From a bacterium (lineage in GTDB: Archaea > Nanoarchaeota > Nanoarchaeia > Woesearchaeales > UBA10216): a stretch of 64,000 nt of DNA. The position numbers and the translations under genes were made by a program. This document shows, piece by piece, positions 9,058 through 17,552 of the stretch (its first letter is position 1; each line of letters opens with the position of its first letter). Location: contig JAAGZO010000387.1 of the NCBI GenBank assembly GCA_024206195.1, positions 1 through 64,000 of the forward strand, given 5' to 3'. A model generated the notes under the pieces. It was not told where the DNA came from and did no database searches. It was given only the letters and a program-made list of their open reading frames with translations.

Positions 9058-9468
9058 TTACTCGTCTGACAAACCGCCAACGTCTTCTGCTTCCATGCCT
9101 TCAATACCTGCTCCAAGCTTGTCAAGATCGTCCTGAGTTAATGTTAGTTCAGGAGCATCGTCGTCACCAGCGTCATCATCAGCATCGTCGTCTGCATCGT
9201 CATCACTAGAGTCGTCATTAGCATCGTCGTCTGCTGTGTCATCATCTGCGTCGTCGTCAGTGTCATCATTTCCTTCTTGTTCTGGATCAGGTTCAGGTAG
9301 TTCAGGAGATACAGGCTCTGTGTCGTCATTTCCTTCCAAAGGCTCTGTTACAGTATCATCATCTGCAATAGGCATGTTTGGTGGTGTTTCTGGTGGCTGC
9401 TCCTGTCCGCAAGCAGTTAGCATTACTGTTATTGCCAGTATTCCCAATATAAACAATAGTCTTCTCAT
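9058..9468 (-). CDS. Aspartate-rich lipoprotein
   Basis: The likely start is the ATG at 9468, preceded by GAGAGGTGG at good spacing and lying one nt after the upstream stop, giving 136 residues. A longer reading from 9495 would bury the signal peptide. The lipobox is LTACGQEQ. The mature part is a proline/glutamate-rich stretch followed by about 45 residues of nearly pure D with A, S, T and N, then a short ELTLTQDDLDKLG helix. The polyacidic segment is expected to be disordered and could bind Ca2+ or other cations, or act as a spacer. It forms a pair with the helical secreted protein encoded just upstream. No enzymatic role is visible. Confidence 0.75.
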   Translation of the reverse strand: MRRLLFILGILAITVMLTACGQEQPPETPPNMPIADDDTVTEPLEGNDDTEPVSPELPEPDPEQEGNDDTDDDADDDTADDDANDDSSDDDADDDADDDAGDDDAPELTLTQDDLDKLGAGIEGMEAEDVGGLSDE

Positions 9469-9469
9469 T

Positions 9470-10255
9470 TTATCCACCTCTCGATATAAGTGCAAACGCT
9501 TGATTCAAATTAGCGTGTGCGCTTAGTAAATTTGCTCTTGCAGTCCTCATGTAGCTGTTACCTTCTCCAAACTTAATCAAAGGTGTTCCTCCAACTACAA
9601 CCATATCATATGAATCTTCTGCATTTGCAACATTGCCCCTTGCTTTCTCAAGGTCTTCTTTTGCTGTGTCAAGCTTTGCAATGGTTGCTTCATTGTTATC
9701 CATTCCCTCTGCAACAGCCCTAAGCTCTGCTTCGTATGCATCAGAAGTGTCAAGCCTTTCATTTCCAACCCACACAAGAACCTTTCCAGTGTCTCTTGCA
9801 ACGTCTGTTAGAAGTTCAAGGTAACTGACAACCATCTTGATGAATACAAGACCCATCTCAAGCTCAGTATCAATACCGTCAACATCTGTTCTTAAGTCGT
9901 CAACCTTTGCTATGTTTGCATCTGCATCTGCAATTATGGTGTCTTTTAGGTCTTCAGGAATTTCAACGTTCTCTTCTGCATCAACCTTTTTCCAGACAAG
10001 CCATGCTTCTACTTCATCAAGTGCAGCATGCATTGACTCTTTTCCTGTGTCAATATATTCCTGCTTTAGATCTAAATCAGTTCTGTTTGCTACAAAAGCT
10101 ATTTTGGCAGCTCTGTGCGCCGCCTGTTTATCCTTACTAACAATTTTTGACTCTTGCCAAGCTTGTTTTGCTTCGCTTCCAGTCAATGCACTTACAGCTA
10201 CTATCTGTAAACACATCAAAAAGATCAACAAAACAGCCAGTATCTTTTTTTTCAT
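9470..10255 (-). CDS. Secreted all-helical protein of unknown function
   Basis: This 261-residue protein has a clean signal peptide (1-23, ending VSA), then an almost purely helical Ala/Asp/Glu-rich mature part with heptad-like spacing. It has one sequon, NRTD near residue 57, and no cysteines in the mature part. Its pattern suggests a helical bundle or rod on the cell surface. The start is fixed by GGAGGT seven nt before ATG. The leader contains the proximal arm of a 12-bp inverted repeat and the promoter contains the distal arm, so expression is probably regulated. It is followed directly by the Asp-rich lipoprotein gene. I do not recognise a named family. Confidence 0.75.
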   Translation of the reverse strand: MKKKILAVLLIFLMCLQIVAVSALTGSEAKQAWQESKIVSKDKQAAHRAAKIAFVANRTDLDLKQEYIDTGKESMHAALDEVEAWLVWKKVDAEENVEIPEDLKDTIIADADANIAKVDDLRTDVDGIDTELEMGLVFIKMVVSYLELLTDVARDTGKVLVWVGNERLDTSDAYEAELRAVAEGMDNNEATIAKLDTAKEDLEKARGNVANAEDSYDMVVVGGTPLIKFGEGNSYMRTARANLLSAHANLNQAFALISRGG

Positions 10256-10280
10256 TTTTTGATACCTCCTATATCATATA

Positions 10281-10328
10281 AGCAATATTTATTCTCTATG
10301 GGATATTATACGCTTTATAAATATTGCT
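10281..10328 (-). promoter_or_regulatory. Promoter flanked by 12-bp perfect inverted repeat
   Basis: AGCAATATTTAT at 10281-10292 is repeated perfectly inverted at 10317-10328. The distal arm overlaps the minus-strand TATA box TTTATAAA (10314-10321). The proximal arm falls at the expected transcription start, about 25 nt further on. An operator that could loop over or occlude the promoter of the 10255 gene is the simplest reading. Confidence 0.6.
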
Positions 10329-10337
10329 GTTTATTCC

Positions 10338-11270
10338 TCATTTCTTATACGCTACATAGATGTCTGCTTCGAGCATCACATCATCCTTATAGTAATGATG
10401 CGTAAAGTAGACATTTCCTTCGTTGTCCATTGATGATTCACCGGCAAATGGCGAGAACATTTTCTCTGGCTCCTGCCATTCACCATTAACCTTCTTGGAC
10501 CTAAAAAGATTAGGTGCTCCTGGTCCTCGCGTGAACCATAGTTCGTTTCCATCCTGCGTGACAAAAGGCCATCCATCTGAAAATTCACTGTTTACTGCCT
10601 CAATATTCTCTGGTTCAGCCCATTCACCATTAACCATTTTTGACACCCAGATATCATATTCACCTTTTCCACCAGCTCTTGAAGAGTGGAAATATAATTC
10701 ATCTCCAACTATGTGCAGCTCACCAACCTCATAGTCTGGATTGAAATCATCAACTTTCCAGTTGTCCCATTTGCCATCAACATATTCTACTGTTACCCAA
10801 TGAAGGCCTGTGTACCCTTCTCGGGCAGAGCATACCCACATTTTGTTACCAAGGACAAATTCACAGCCATCAAGGGATAATTTTCCCTTATCCTGCAGCA
10901 TTATTTTTTCTGGTTTGCTCCATGCATTGTTCACTTTATGTGAAACATATATTCCTGTTACGCCATCAACAAGCTGTGACTGTAAATCAAAGTTTGTTAG
11001 TGGAGTAAACCATACATAAAGTGTGTTTCCATCCGGCATCATGAATGCAGAATCCTCAGCCCCTGCTGTATTAATTGGATATGGCATTGGAACAGGATCT
11101 TCATATTCATCTGTCTCTGAAGTTACAGGGTATGTGTCTGTCTCAGGTGTCAGCTTTACCTTGTCTGCAGGTATCATGCTTTCCCTGTCTGGCGGTGGAA
11201 CATCTGGTTTTGGCTCACCACAACCAGCAATCAAAACAACAAACAATACAACCAAAATTATTCTTTTCAT
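10338..11270 (-). CDS. PD40-repeat beta-propeller lipoprotein
   Basis: I place the start at the second ATG (11270, 310 residues), six nt after GGAGGT; the first ATG (11276) abuts the ribosome binding site directly. The lipobox is LIAGCGEP. The mature protein has repeated blades of the PD40/WD40-like type: SAFMMPDGNTLYVWF, GDELYFHSSRAGGKGEYDIWVS, DGWPFVTQDGNELWFTRG, each followed by VNGEWxEPE. This [VM]NG[EA]W-x-x-P-E signature is typical of OmpA-associated and TolB-type propellers. It probably binds ligands or partners at the cell surface. The ribosome binding site overlaps the stop codon of the upstream 659-aa gene, so both are likely translated from one mRNA. Confidence 0.75.
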   Translation of the reverse strand: MKRIILVVLFVVLIAGCGEPKPDVPPPDRESMIPADKVKLTPETDTYPVTSETDEYEDPVPMPYPINTAGAEDSAFMMPDGNTLYVWFTPLTNFDLQSQLVDGVTGIYVSHKVNNAWSKPEKIMLQDKGKLSLDGCEFVLGNKMWVCSAREGYTGLHWVTVEYVDGKWDNWKVDDFNPDYEVGELHIVGDELYFHSSRAGGKGEYDIWVSKMVNGEWAEPENIEAVNSEFSDGWPFVTQDGNELWFTRGPGAPNLFRSKKVNGEWQEPEKMFSPFAGESSMDNEGNVYFTHHYYKDDVMLEADIYVAYKK

Positions 11271-11281
11271 TTTCATACCTC

Positions 11282-13261
11282 CTAGTCTCTGACAAAAAGC
11301 ATCTGTTTCTTTTTGTAGTGATCCATCAGATCAATCAGACTATTATATATACGTACAAACCGATCCTCCTTCTGAACCAAATCCAGGACCTTAGTATCCA
11401 TTATAAGTGGCTGCAGTCCTTTGCAGAACACCTTCTCAGTGTTCCTTATTCGTTCCTTGTCTGCATCAATATACTGCTGTTTATTCTTGTAGTAGTCATA
11501 TATGTCAACAAGTCTGTTGTATGCACGCACAAGCTGAGGGAATGAGTTTATTACACTCATTATATGGTTGTCTGCAGTTATTGCATCAATATCATCAATG
11601 AGAGACATGACGCTTTCAGATACATCCTCTCTCCTCGCGCTTCGTTTGCGTATAGTATTAAGTTCATCAAGTATAACCTTCAGCTCAGTGTATTCCTCTG
11701 AAATTTCTTTAAGAGTTTCATTCGCAGACAACTGGTTGATTCTATTAAGTACGTCCTCATCAACCTCAAGTATCTTTTTCATGTCCTGCTCGCGCAGTTT
11801 TCTGAGTTCATCGATCTTCTCTTTCAATGGCTCAAACTTCTCTTTTAACAGAGGCACACTTGCAAAGCCATCTTTTTCAGTGCATCTTGTTATCCTGGAC
11901 ACTGCTCTTTTTTCTATCTCAAGCAGCACTTCATCCTCCAGCTTAATCAACTGATAAAGCTGCTTCTTGTGCGTCTGCTCAAGCAGTCTCTCGCGCTTCT
12001 TTTTCATGTATTCACGGTACTCCAATTTTTTCATTACAAATGATACAATGAATGGTACAACAAGTGCAATCATCAGAGGAATCAGCGCATAACGCGTTAT
12101 GCACTCTCCACAATCACTGAATGCATAGAGGTATACTGCTGCAATGAGTGTCATTACAGCCATGTTGATAACAAGCTTATACAGCCTATTTCTCATTTTC
12201 CTGTATTTATTCATCTTTTCTCTGTAGTCCTCAGTTGGTTTTTTCGATATATGCTTAACATATACCCTATCTCCACCTACGGATAACAGAATAATGAGTG
12301 CCATAATTATCAAGAGCAACCAGGGTATGTAGCGCTTAAGAACAACTACAATAGGCATTTCAATAAAGGGCGGCTTTGCTACCTCTTCTATACCACATTC
12401 TGGACAGCTTCCACCACAATCAACACCAGTCTCATCCCCATTTTGTATTCCGTCAAAGCATGATGCAGGTATCTCACATGATGGACAGCTTCCACCACAA
12501 TCAACACCAGTCTCATCCCCATTCTGAACACCATCAAAGCAAGTTGGAACATATTTACATGCCCTTTTTTCTGTTGGTTTCTGCTTTTCTGTATCACAAT
12601 CATTGATATCCTCGCAAACCCTTGTCTGAATACCTTCCATAGTACATTCTGACCATTCAGAACACTTCCAGTTCTCAAGACAGAAATAACTGCCGCGCAG
12701 TATTCCTGATATTGGCACAGAACCTGATTCCGCTGCCCCGCCCCCTGCACCTCCCGCTCCTGGCTCTGGCTCTGGCGGCACTGGGCATACTCCACAATCT
12801 CCAGGACATGTTTCACAGGTCTCACCATTATTACACGAGCCATCACCGCAATACTCAGGTCTTTCAAGCAAAGTGAAGTTGATCATTTCATGATCACAAA
12901 GCGCATAATCGCACGCGGTTATGTTTATCACATATGTTCCTCCAGCCTCTATTAAATGCGCAAAGGATATCAATCCTGTATTCACATCAACATCAAAGAA
13001 TGATGCATCATCTCCATAATAGACTGTATGCCCATCTGGATCAGACGCATTCAGCTGTAGCGTAAATGTAACATTGAATGCTGCTGTCTGGTTTCCTACT
13101 GGCTCAAGTACAGGCGGCTCATTAAAAGGATCTGTTGTATAAACTGACATCAACACCTGACTTGCTGCTCCAATAATAACTGGCCCGAGCTTTATAGATA
13201 TGAACAACAAAGCGAAAACTACAAGAAACACTGCAATTGTCCTCTTTTGTTCCTTATTCAT
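11282..13261 (-). CDS. TSP1/Cys-rich ectodomain membrane protein
   Basis: The 659-residue protein has an N-terminal TM or signal anchor (8-30), a cadherin/Ig-like domain (about 45-135: [16 protein letters not shown]), a [15 protein letters not shown] motif, a Pro/Gly linker and a thrombospondin type-1-like repeat (WKCSEWSEC). Two tandem copies of a C-F-D-G-[VI][14 protein letters not shown] motif follow (about 245-290), then a TM (306-327) and two further TMs (about 363-412). The last 240 residues are cytoplasmic, charged and helical with two Y-N-x-L-[VI]-D-x-x-D-[YH]-Y-K-x-K-Q repeats. It overlaps the upstream secreted-protein gene by 1 nt (TAATG). It may anchor surface structures and connect them to cytoplasmic helical partners. 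Confidence 0.75.
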   Translation of the reverse strand: MNKEQKRTIAVFLVVFALLFISIKLGPVIIGAASQVLMSVYTTDPFNEPPVLEPVGNQTAAFNVTFTLQLNASDPDGHTVYYGDDASFFDVDVNTGLISFAHLIEAGGTYVINITACDYALCDHEMINFTLLERPEYCGDGSCNNGETCETCPGDCGVCPVPPEPEPGAGGAGGGAAESGSVPISGILRGSYFCLENWKCSEWSECTMEGIQTRVCEDINDCDTEKQKPTEKRACKYVPTCFDGVQNGDETGVDCGGSCPSCEIPASCFDGIQNGDETGVDCGGSCPECGIEEVAKPPFIEMPIVVVLKRYIPWLLLIIMALIILLSVGGDRVYVKHISKKPTEDYREKMNKYRKMRNRLYKLVINMAVMTLIAAVYLYAFSDCGECITRYALIPLMIALVVPFIVSFVMKKLEYREYMKKKRERLLEQTHKKQLYQLIKLEDEVLLEIEKRAVSRITRCTEKDGFASVPLLKEKFEPLKEKIDELRKLREQDMKKILEVDEDVLNRINQLSANETLKEISEEYTELKVILDELNTIRKRSARREDVSESVMSLIDDIDAITADNHIMSVINSFPQLVRAYNRLVDIYDYYKNKQQYIDADKERIRNTEKVFCKGLQPLIMDTKVLDLVQKEDRFVRIYNSLIDLMDHYKKKQMLFVRD

Positions 13262-13986
13262 TATGAAAGCTCCACATAAAAGTAATAGGCTGTTGATGTT
13301 TGTCCTGTGGCAACCTCAGGAACTATCATCTGGAAGTCAAAGGTCGCATTGTTGTAACCAAATGCATCCTGTTCCAGGATTGTTGCATAGACCATGTTGC
13401 CTCCTGTATCTATAGTAACATCATCATACAGCAGTATCTCCTGGAAAGTCGAATTCTGCGTTGTATCATTTACATAAGTATGAAGCGAGTAGCAACTATC
13501 CTGCGTTATGCCGACAGTTCCGATGTAGAATTCATCGTGCTGCCTTGCATCAAATGTAGATGTTATGTTGTCATTTGGATTATTTGTGTGATTCATCGCA
13601 TTCTCTTCATTCACAATATGCGTTGTGTTTGAGCAGTTTATTGAGTTCCACGCAACACTGGTCGCCCTTGTTGTATATACCTCACCCTGTACAACGCTGT
13701 AAGACCAATCATAGATTGTCTTGTTGTTTGTATCATCTAAGGTCAGCTTACCTGTTACGTTTCCTACAAAAGCCTTCCATCTCATGTTCTGCGTTGTTCC
13801 ATTGATTGAAAGTGTTGTTATTGAACCGCCTGATGTGTTCATCAGCATTGAGCTGCGTGGCGAAGCTGTTGAGTTTCCAACTACAGTCATTGAATCAGGT
13901 CCAGCTGGCAAAGCAAGTACAGATATTGCTGAAACTATCAGGATCAGCGCCAAAACTACTGCTTCCATCTGTATCTTATATCGCAT
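13261..13986 (-). CDS. Secreted glycoprotein of the FYVEL family (copy 1)
   Basis: The 241-residue protein has an N-terminal hydrophobic segment (9-26) and then a beta-rich, sequon-rich secreted region. Family marks are [16 protein letters not shown] (about 69-84), a YDW then GEVYTTR stretch, two cysteines about 45 residues apart, a TYVND-like segment, an E-[IV]-L-L-Y-D strand and a final YYFYVELS. It shares an exact 60-nt stretch with the paralogue at 15568-16347. Its start lies inside the upstream regulator gene (11-nt overlap), so translation is coupled. No catalytic motif is visible. Structural role (pilin-like subunit or fibre decoration) is inference; I see no class III prepilin peptidase site. 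Confidence 0.7.
   Translation of the reverse strand: MRYKIQMEAVVLALILIVSAISVLALPAGPDSMTVVGNSTASPRSSMLMNTSGGSITTLSINGTTQNMRWKAFVGNVTGKLTLDDTNNKTIYDWSYSVVQGEVYTTRATSVAWNSINCSNTTHIVNEENAMNHTNNPNDNITSTFDARQHDEFYIGTVGITQDSCYSLHTYVNDTTQNSTFQEILLYDDVTIDTGGNMVYATILEQDAFGYNNATFDFQMIVPEVATGQTSTAYYFYVELS
13733..13792. repeat. 60-bp exact direct repeat, copy A
   Basis: These 60 nt match 16067-16126 exactly. They encode the [16 protein letters not shown] region of two paralogous secreted proteins whose remaining sequence is only partly similar. Confidence 0.85.
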
Positions 13987-14443
13987 TTCTTGCCTTCCTC
14001 TTTGCTCTTTGATACACAGTCCAGACTGTCCTCTGGTTTCGGTTTAGCAATGTGCCTATCTTGCTGTAAGTCAGGTTATGCTCCTCCTTGAGGAACACAG
14101 CCAGTGTCTCAAGTACACTGAACAAACGGTTTTGGAAAAGACCAAGAGGTATCTGCATTGCAGATTCCTCAGGAATAAAGCTACGGGGCATCTTGTTCCT
14201 TGCAGAATCATATGCGCCCCAAACAGTTCTGTCATCCCTGTTTAGAATCTTAGCTATCTCGAAAAATCTTAAACCAAGAACATCCTTGAGATATTTTGTG
14301 ATTGCCTCAAGAGAACTCAGGCAGTCATTGTCAAAGATTGTTATAGGAACAAAGATCTGCTCTTCCTGATCAGGTATTTGCCCTGCAGACCTCTCTTTAA
14401 GAAACTCATCAATATCTCTTCCGCTTACAACCTCTTTTTTCAT
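13976..14443 (-). CDS. Double helix-turn-helix DNA-binding regulator
   Basis: This 155-residue protein contains two related DNA-binding repeats. Repeat 1 (about 45-92) has LEAITKYLKDVLGLRFFEIAKILNRDDRTVWGAYDSAR. Repeat 2 (about 108-150) has LETLAVFLKEEHNLTYSKIGTLLNRNQRTVWTVYQRAK. Each resembles sigma-70 region 4 or a trihelical HTH, with the recognition helix in the [RN]-[DN]-x-R-T-V-W segment. Basic residues follow the second repeat. Being one chain with two HTHs, it may bind a two-site operator as a monomer. A 15-bp direct repeat with a 37-bp period lies immediately upstream, a likely autoregulatory site. Its stop overlaps the following secreted-protein gene by 11 nt, so it probably controls this surface-protein cluster. 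Confidence 0.75.
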   Translation of the reverse strand: MKKEVVSGRDIDEFLKERSAGQIPDQEEQIFVPITIFDNDCLSSLEAITKYLKDVLGLRFFEIAKILNRDDRTVWGAYDSARNKMPRSFIPEESAMQIPLGLFQNRLFSVLETLAVFLKEEHNLTYSKIGTLLNRNQRTVWTVYQRAKRKARNAI

Positions 14444-14444
14444 T

Positions 14445-14496
14445 CTCGCTATGTAAGTAACAATGGACGTTTTCGTTTTTACTCGCTATGTAAGTA
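14445..14496 (-). promoter_or_regulatory. Two 15-bp operator-like direct repeats
   Basis: CTCGCTATGTAAGTA occurs exactly at 14445-14459 and 14482-14496. The proximal copy ends one base from the start codon of the double-HTH gene. Two sites for two HTH repeats suggests direct autoregulation. The rest of 14444-14544 is A/T-rich; I see no other signal in it. Confidence 0.55.
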
Positions 14497-14544
14497 TCAA
14501 AAAACCAAAAAAAAAGTTAAAATAGTCAATGAAAGAAAATAAAA

Positions 14545-15561
14545 TTAGTAAATATCGCCATCCTTAGGATCATGCTCTGATGCATACGCAACAAGAGTTC
14601 CATTGCACAAACCACCCACATCCAGTGGAACACTCATTCTCCAGAAAGTTTCATTGGTTGAATTACCAAGTGCATCTGTAGCATCCCATCTTCGGATAGG
14701 AATTGAATAATTCAATTGTGTTATGTCTATGATTCGCATTCCAGTTGGTTCAGTATAGTTTGCCGCAACAAACATGTTATCATAAGTAGTGTCCCCTGAA
14801 AAGCCAAACCTCAGGTACTGATTTGTTATGTTTCCCTCTTCACAAGCCATTGAAACGTTGCTTTCTCTGAGATTAGTTACATTGCTTCCGCCGTAAGTAT
14901 TCATGGAAACGTTTATGAACCTGTTTCCATAGTTTGTGAAATTTAGACTTTCAGCGCTTGCTGATGTCTGTGTTACGCTTAAGTTTCCAAAAGACAATTC
15001 TTGCTGCTCTATTCCAATTGCAATCAGGTCAAGAACCTCAACTGTTCCATTTGCAGATGTAGTTAGGTTTACTGCTTGTGGCGTTAAATTAAACATCCTG
15101 CCATCTGTTATTGTTATATTACAGTTCCATGTTCCGTTTATTGCATAATACTGCACTGCAAAAGAGCACGCGCAACTTGCGTTGTACTCTGTTCCATCAA
15201 GCTGCTGGCAGCTGCCACAGCTTGTGTTCGTATAGTGAATATTTCCATGATCATCATCTCCTATTGATGAGTGGTCCAGACTGTATAATGAAGCATTTGC
15301 AAAAAAGATGTCCTCCCATCCGTTCCAGTCATATACAGATGCATTGCAAACAACAGTTGCTGTTCCGCCAGCTGTAAGAGTGAGTGATGCTGGAGTAACT
15401 GATACATCATAAGCCCTTGGATTTGTATTTGAAACATTCAAATATGTTCGTACACTTGCATTTAAGCCTGCAGAAACACTCTCTGATGTAAAAACAACTC
15501 CGCATACTATTGCAAGAAGAACTAAAACTCCTACGCTTCCGATAATTATTGCGTTTTTCAT
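14545..15561 (-). CDS. Secreted sequon-rich glycoprotein, Ig-like
   Basis: The 338-residue protein has an N-terminal hydrophobic segment (4-26) and a secreted part with dense N-x-S/T sequons. Residues 50-160 look like an Ig-type domain (VTPASLTLTAGGTATVVCNASVYDW) with six cysteines in CNAS, SCGSC, SCACS and WNCNI contexts, probably disulfide-bonded. The second half (SFGNLSVTQTSASAES, FTNYGNRFINVSM) resembles a second beta-sandwich. It ends in an acidic HDPKDGDIY tail rather than the FYVEL ending of its neighbours. It starts six nt after the end of the upstream paralogue gene and is part of the same minus-strand operon. Probably a minor structural or adhesive subunit. Confidence 0.7.
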   Translation of the reverse strand: MKNAIIIGSVGVLVLLAIVCGVVFTSESVSAGLNASVRTYLNVSNTNPRAYDVSVTPASLTLTAGGTATVVCNASVYDWNGWEDIFFANASLYSLDHSSIGDDDHGNIHYTNTSCGSCQQLDGTEYNASCACSFAVQYYAINGTWNCNITITDGRMFNLTPQAVNLTTSANGTVEVLDLIAIGIEQQELSFGNLSVTQTSASAESLNFTNYGNRFINVSMNTYGGSNVTNLRESNVSMACEEGNITNQYLRFGFSGDTTYDNMFVAANYTEPTGMRIIDITQLNYSIPIRRWDATDALGNSTNETFWRMSVPLDVGGLCNGTLVAYASEHDPKDGDIY

Positions 15562-15567
15562 TTGCGT

Positions 15568-16347
15568 TTATGAGAGCTCTACATAAAAGTAATATGCAGT
15601 TGCTCCACCTGCCCATGCTCCAGAACCCTCTGCTACGAGCATCTGGAAGTCTGATGATCCGTTTCTATAGTCATATTCATTCTCTTCAATCAATGAAGCA
15701 TAAATGAGATTTCCATAGACATCTGTTGTAGTATCAAAGACTGCAGTCTTGTCATACAAAAGAACCTCTTCGAAATCGTCTTTGGTATCTGCCAATGATT
15801 TCGAGTCGTTTACATAGACATTAGTTGTTCTGCAGCTTGAAACAGATACTGTACCTACCTCAAAACCAGTATGATCTGTTCCATCAAATGTTGCTGTTAT
15901 GTTATCATCAGGACTTGAATGATTCATCAATGTGTTCTCTTCTTCTGTAGCATTAACTGGAGCGCATGCAATTCCTGTCCAGTTAATAGAACCAGACTCC
16001 CTTGTTGCATATACCTCTCCCTGAAGTGAACTTAGTGTCCAATCGTAGATCGTCTTGTCATTTGCGTCATCTAAGGTCAGCTTACCTGTTACGTTTCCTA
16101 CAAAAGCCTTCCATCTCATGTTCTGCTGAGTTGTAGAAAGATTAACATAGAATATATAACCGCCTGCAGAATCATTTGTAGACTGGTTAAACATTCCTCC
16201 TCCAGAAGCCGCTTTTGTGCTATTGCCCAAAAGGTCAATAGATGGTCCTGAAGGTAAAGAATAAACCGCTGCTGCTAAGAGGCTTAATGCCACTAACATC
16301 AACATCCCTAACTTCACGCTTGCAAATTTCGTTTTCGCTCTTTTCAT
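15568..16347 (-). CDS. Secreted glycoprotein of the FYVEL family (copy 2)
   Basis: The 259-residue protein has a basic N-terminus, a hydrophobic segment (about 12-30), and the same secreted module as the 13261-13986 product: [44 protein letters not shown] and a terminal AYYFYVELS. An exact 60-nt block shared with that gene implies recent duplication or gene conversion. Sequons are frequent (NQSTNDS, NLST, NVTG). The ATG is preceded by a modest TGAGG ribosome binding site. It lies between two other secreted-protein genes with gaps of 35 and 6 nt. The final aromatic strand is the most conserved part of the family and may pair with a partner subunit; that is inference. Confidence 0.7.
   Translation of the reverse strand: MKRAKTKFASVKLGMLMLVALSLLAAAVYSLPSGPSIDLLGNSTKAASGGGMFNQSTNDSAGGYIFYVNLSTTQQNMRWKAFVGNVTGKLTLDDANDKTIYDWTLSSLQGEVYATRESGSINWTGIACAPVNATEEENTLMNHSSPDDNITATFDGTDHTGFEVGTVSVSSCRTTNVYVNDSKSLADTKDDFEEVLLYDKTAVFDTTTDVYGNLIYASLIEENEYDYRNGSSDFQMLVAEGSGAWAGGATAYYFYVELS
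16067..16126. repeat. 60-bp exact direct repeat, copy B
   Basis: Exact match to 13733-13792. It encodes the same conserved secreted-module segment in the paralogous gene. Confidence 0.85.
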
Positions 16348-16382
16348 TTTGCCTCAGGTGTTTTAAACACCGCCTCATACGC

Positions 16383-17180
16383 TTATGACAACTCTACGTA
16401 AAAGTAATATGGAGTTGTTGCTTCAAATCCTGCACGACCGTTTTCCAGTACCATCAGCTGGAAATCATATTGCTCATCACTTTGTTTAAAGCCGTCAATA
16501 CTGTTGTTTAGTACTGTTGCAAATACCAGGCTGCTATCATTATCAGTAAGCAATAGCTCTACAAAGTCTTCTCTCTGGTAAACCTGATCAACATATGTGT
16601 TTGCCTGAGCACACTTACTAATAGCATCAAACTCTGTGTTTGCTACCTGGAAAGTTCCTCCAAATGTTTCGTTGAATGTCTGGTCAACACCATCATAATC
16701 AGTTGTGTTTATTCCATAAAATTCTTCAATTATTGTTACATTAAACATTGTATCAAAGCCTGGGCCTGCTTCATAGTTTGAAACATTCATACAGTTTATT
16801 GTTTCCCAGTTAACACCTGATGTGTTTGATGCGTATATCTCACCCTGTGGTGCAGCCATCTCCCAATCATACATTGTATTGTTGTCTGCATCATCCAAAG
16901 TGACTGTACCGTTGATTATTCCGAAATAACCTTGCCAAGATTCAGTAATAACAATAGCATCTATGTCCAGCTCGGTTACGTTTCCTGCCTCTGCAGGTAT
17001 TACCGCACCAGATGTTCCAATGATACCTCTGGTACTATTAACCGTAATGATATCATCCGCACCTACTGGCGTAGCATTCGCAGCTGTAACTACATAGGAC
17101 GTAGAAGCAAAGAGACAAGCAACGCCTCCTGCGATAACTATGAAAACTAAGAAAAACATTCCTAAAGATGGTCGTTCCAT
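16383..17180 (-). CDS. Secreted glycoprotein of the FYVEL family (copy 3)
   Basis: The start is placed at the ATG at 17180, preceded by GGAGGTGTTGAG. The longer reading from 17216 lacks a ribosome binding site and would add a non-hydrophobic prefix. The 265-residue protein has a TM or signal segment (about 5-30) and a divergent copy of the family module: WQGYFGIINGTVTLDDADN, MYDW, GEIYASN, paired cysteines, NTYVDQVYQREDFVELLLTD and a terminal [15 protein letters not shown] segment before the module also resembles the N-terminal region of the ATPase at 45768-50729 (GTITELRI), linking the two operons. Glycosylated surface subunit is the best guess. Confidence 0.72.
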   Translation of the reverse strand: MERPSLGMFFLVFIVIAGGVACLFASTSYVVTAANATPVGADDIITVNSTRGIIGTSGAVIPAEAGNVTELDIDAIVITESWQGYFGIINGTVTLDDADNNTMYDWEMAAPQGEIYASNTSGVNWETINCMNVSNYEAGPGFDTMFNVTIIEEFYGINTTDYDGVDQTFNETFGGTFQVANTEFDAISKCAQANTYVDQVYQREDFVELLLTDNDSSLVFATVLNNSIDGFKQSDEQYDFQLMVLENGRAGFEATTPYYFYVELS

Positions 17181-17243
17181 CTCAACACCTCCATTTGCTC
17201 TTTCGTTTTTTATCATTTTTTTTTCCTCGAAAATGCCAAGATC

Positions 17244-17441
17244 TTACATCTGGCGAATTCTGGACATTTTCTCTATGTTTTTTTCGTTGATCACAATCGT
17301 TCCCAGTTTTCCGGTTATTTTCACAAAGCCCTTGCTTATGTCATCTAACCGGCCTCTCGCTATCTTGAACTGATTTCCGTCTTTGTACGGCGCTTTGACC
17401 TCATGGCCTAAAAACTCTTCAAATACGCTTCTGCTGTCCAT
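17244..17441 (-). CDS. LSm/SH3-barrel-like small protein
   Basis: This 65-residue protein has an amphipathic helix (VFEEFLGHEV) followed by short beta strands: GNQFKIARGRLDDISKGFVKITGKLGTIVINEKNIEKM. The order helix, G-x-L-x-D, [FV]-[VI]-K-I and a closing I-x-x-x-N-I-x-x-[MI] strand fits an Sm-like or related small SH3-type barrel, but the classic archaeal Sm1/Sm2 motifs are not clear. It is the first gene of the 17441-14545 operon and has an approximately 80-nt leader, unlike the leaderless genes nearby. A role in binding RNA or regulating the operon is possible; membrane-associated alternatives are unlikely because it has no hydrophobic segment. Confidence 0.6.
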   Translation of the reverse strand: MDSRSVFEEFLGHEVKAPYKDGNQFKIARGRLDDISKGFVKITGKLGTIVINEKNIEKMSRIRQM

Positions 17442-17465
17442 TCTCTTTTGCTCTCCTTCACTTAA

Positions 17466-17552
17466 TCTATACTAATATTGATTTGTATACCTTTACTACA
17501 TTCATATAACTTATCGTCGATTAGTATACAAATGTCTATACTAATATATAAA
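17466..17552 (-). promoter_or_regulatory. Promoter and operator cluster of the LSm/FYVEL operon
   Basis: A minus-strand TATA box, TTTATATA, is at 17545-17552. TCTATACTAATAT occurs exactly at 17535-17547 and 17466-17478, with an inverted ATTAGTATA at 17520-17528. TTAGTATACAAAT at 17521-17533 recurs exactly upstream of the ribbon-helix-helix operon (51054-51066), and an inverted GGTATACAAAT is at 17481-17491. The layout suggests several operator sites over the promoter and leader. Confidence 0.55.

Noticed and set aside
13261..17180. Type IV pilin operon
   Set aside because: The short secreted proteins have N-terminal hydrophobic segments but no recognisable class III peptidase site, and no pilus ATPase (PilB/GspE type) or PilC-like platform is present.
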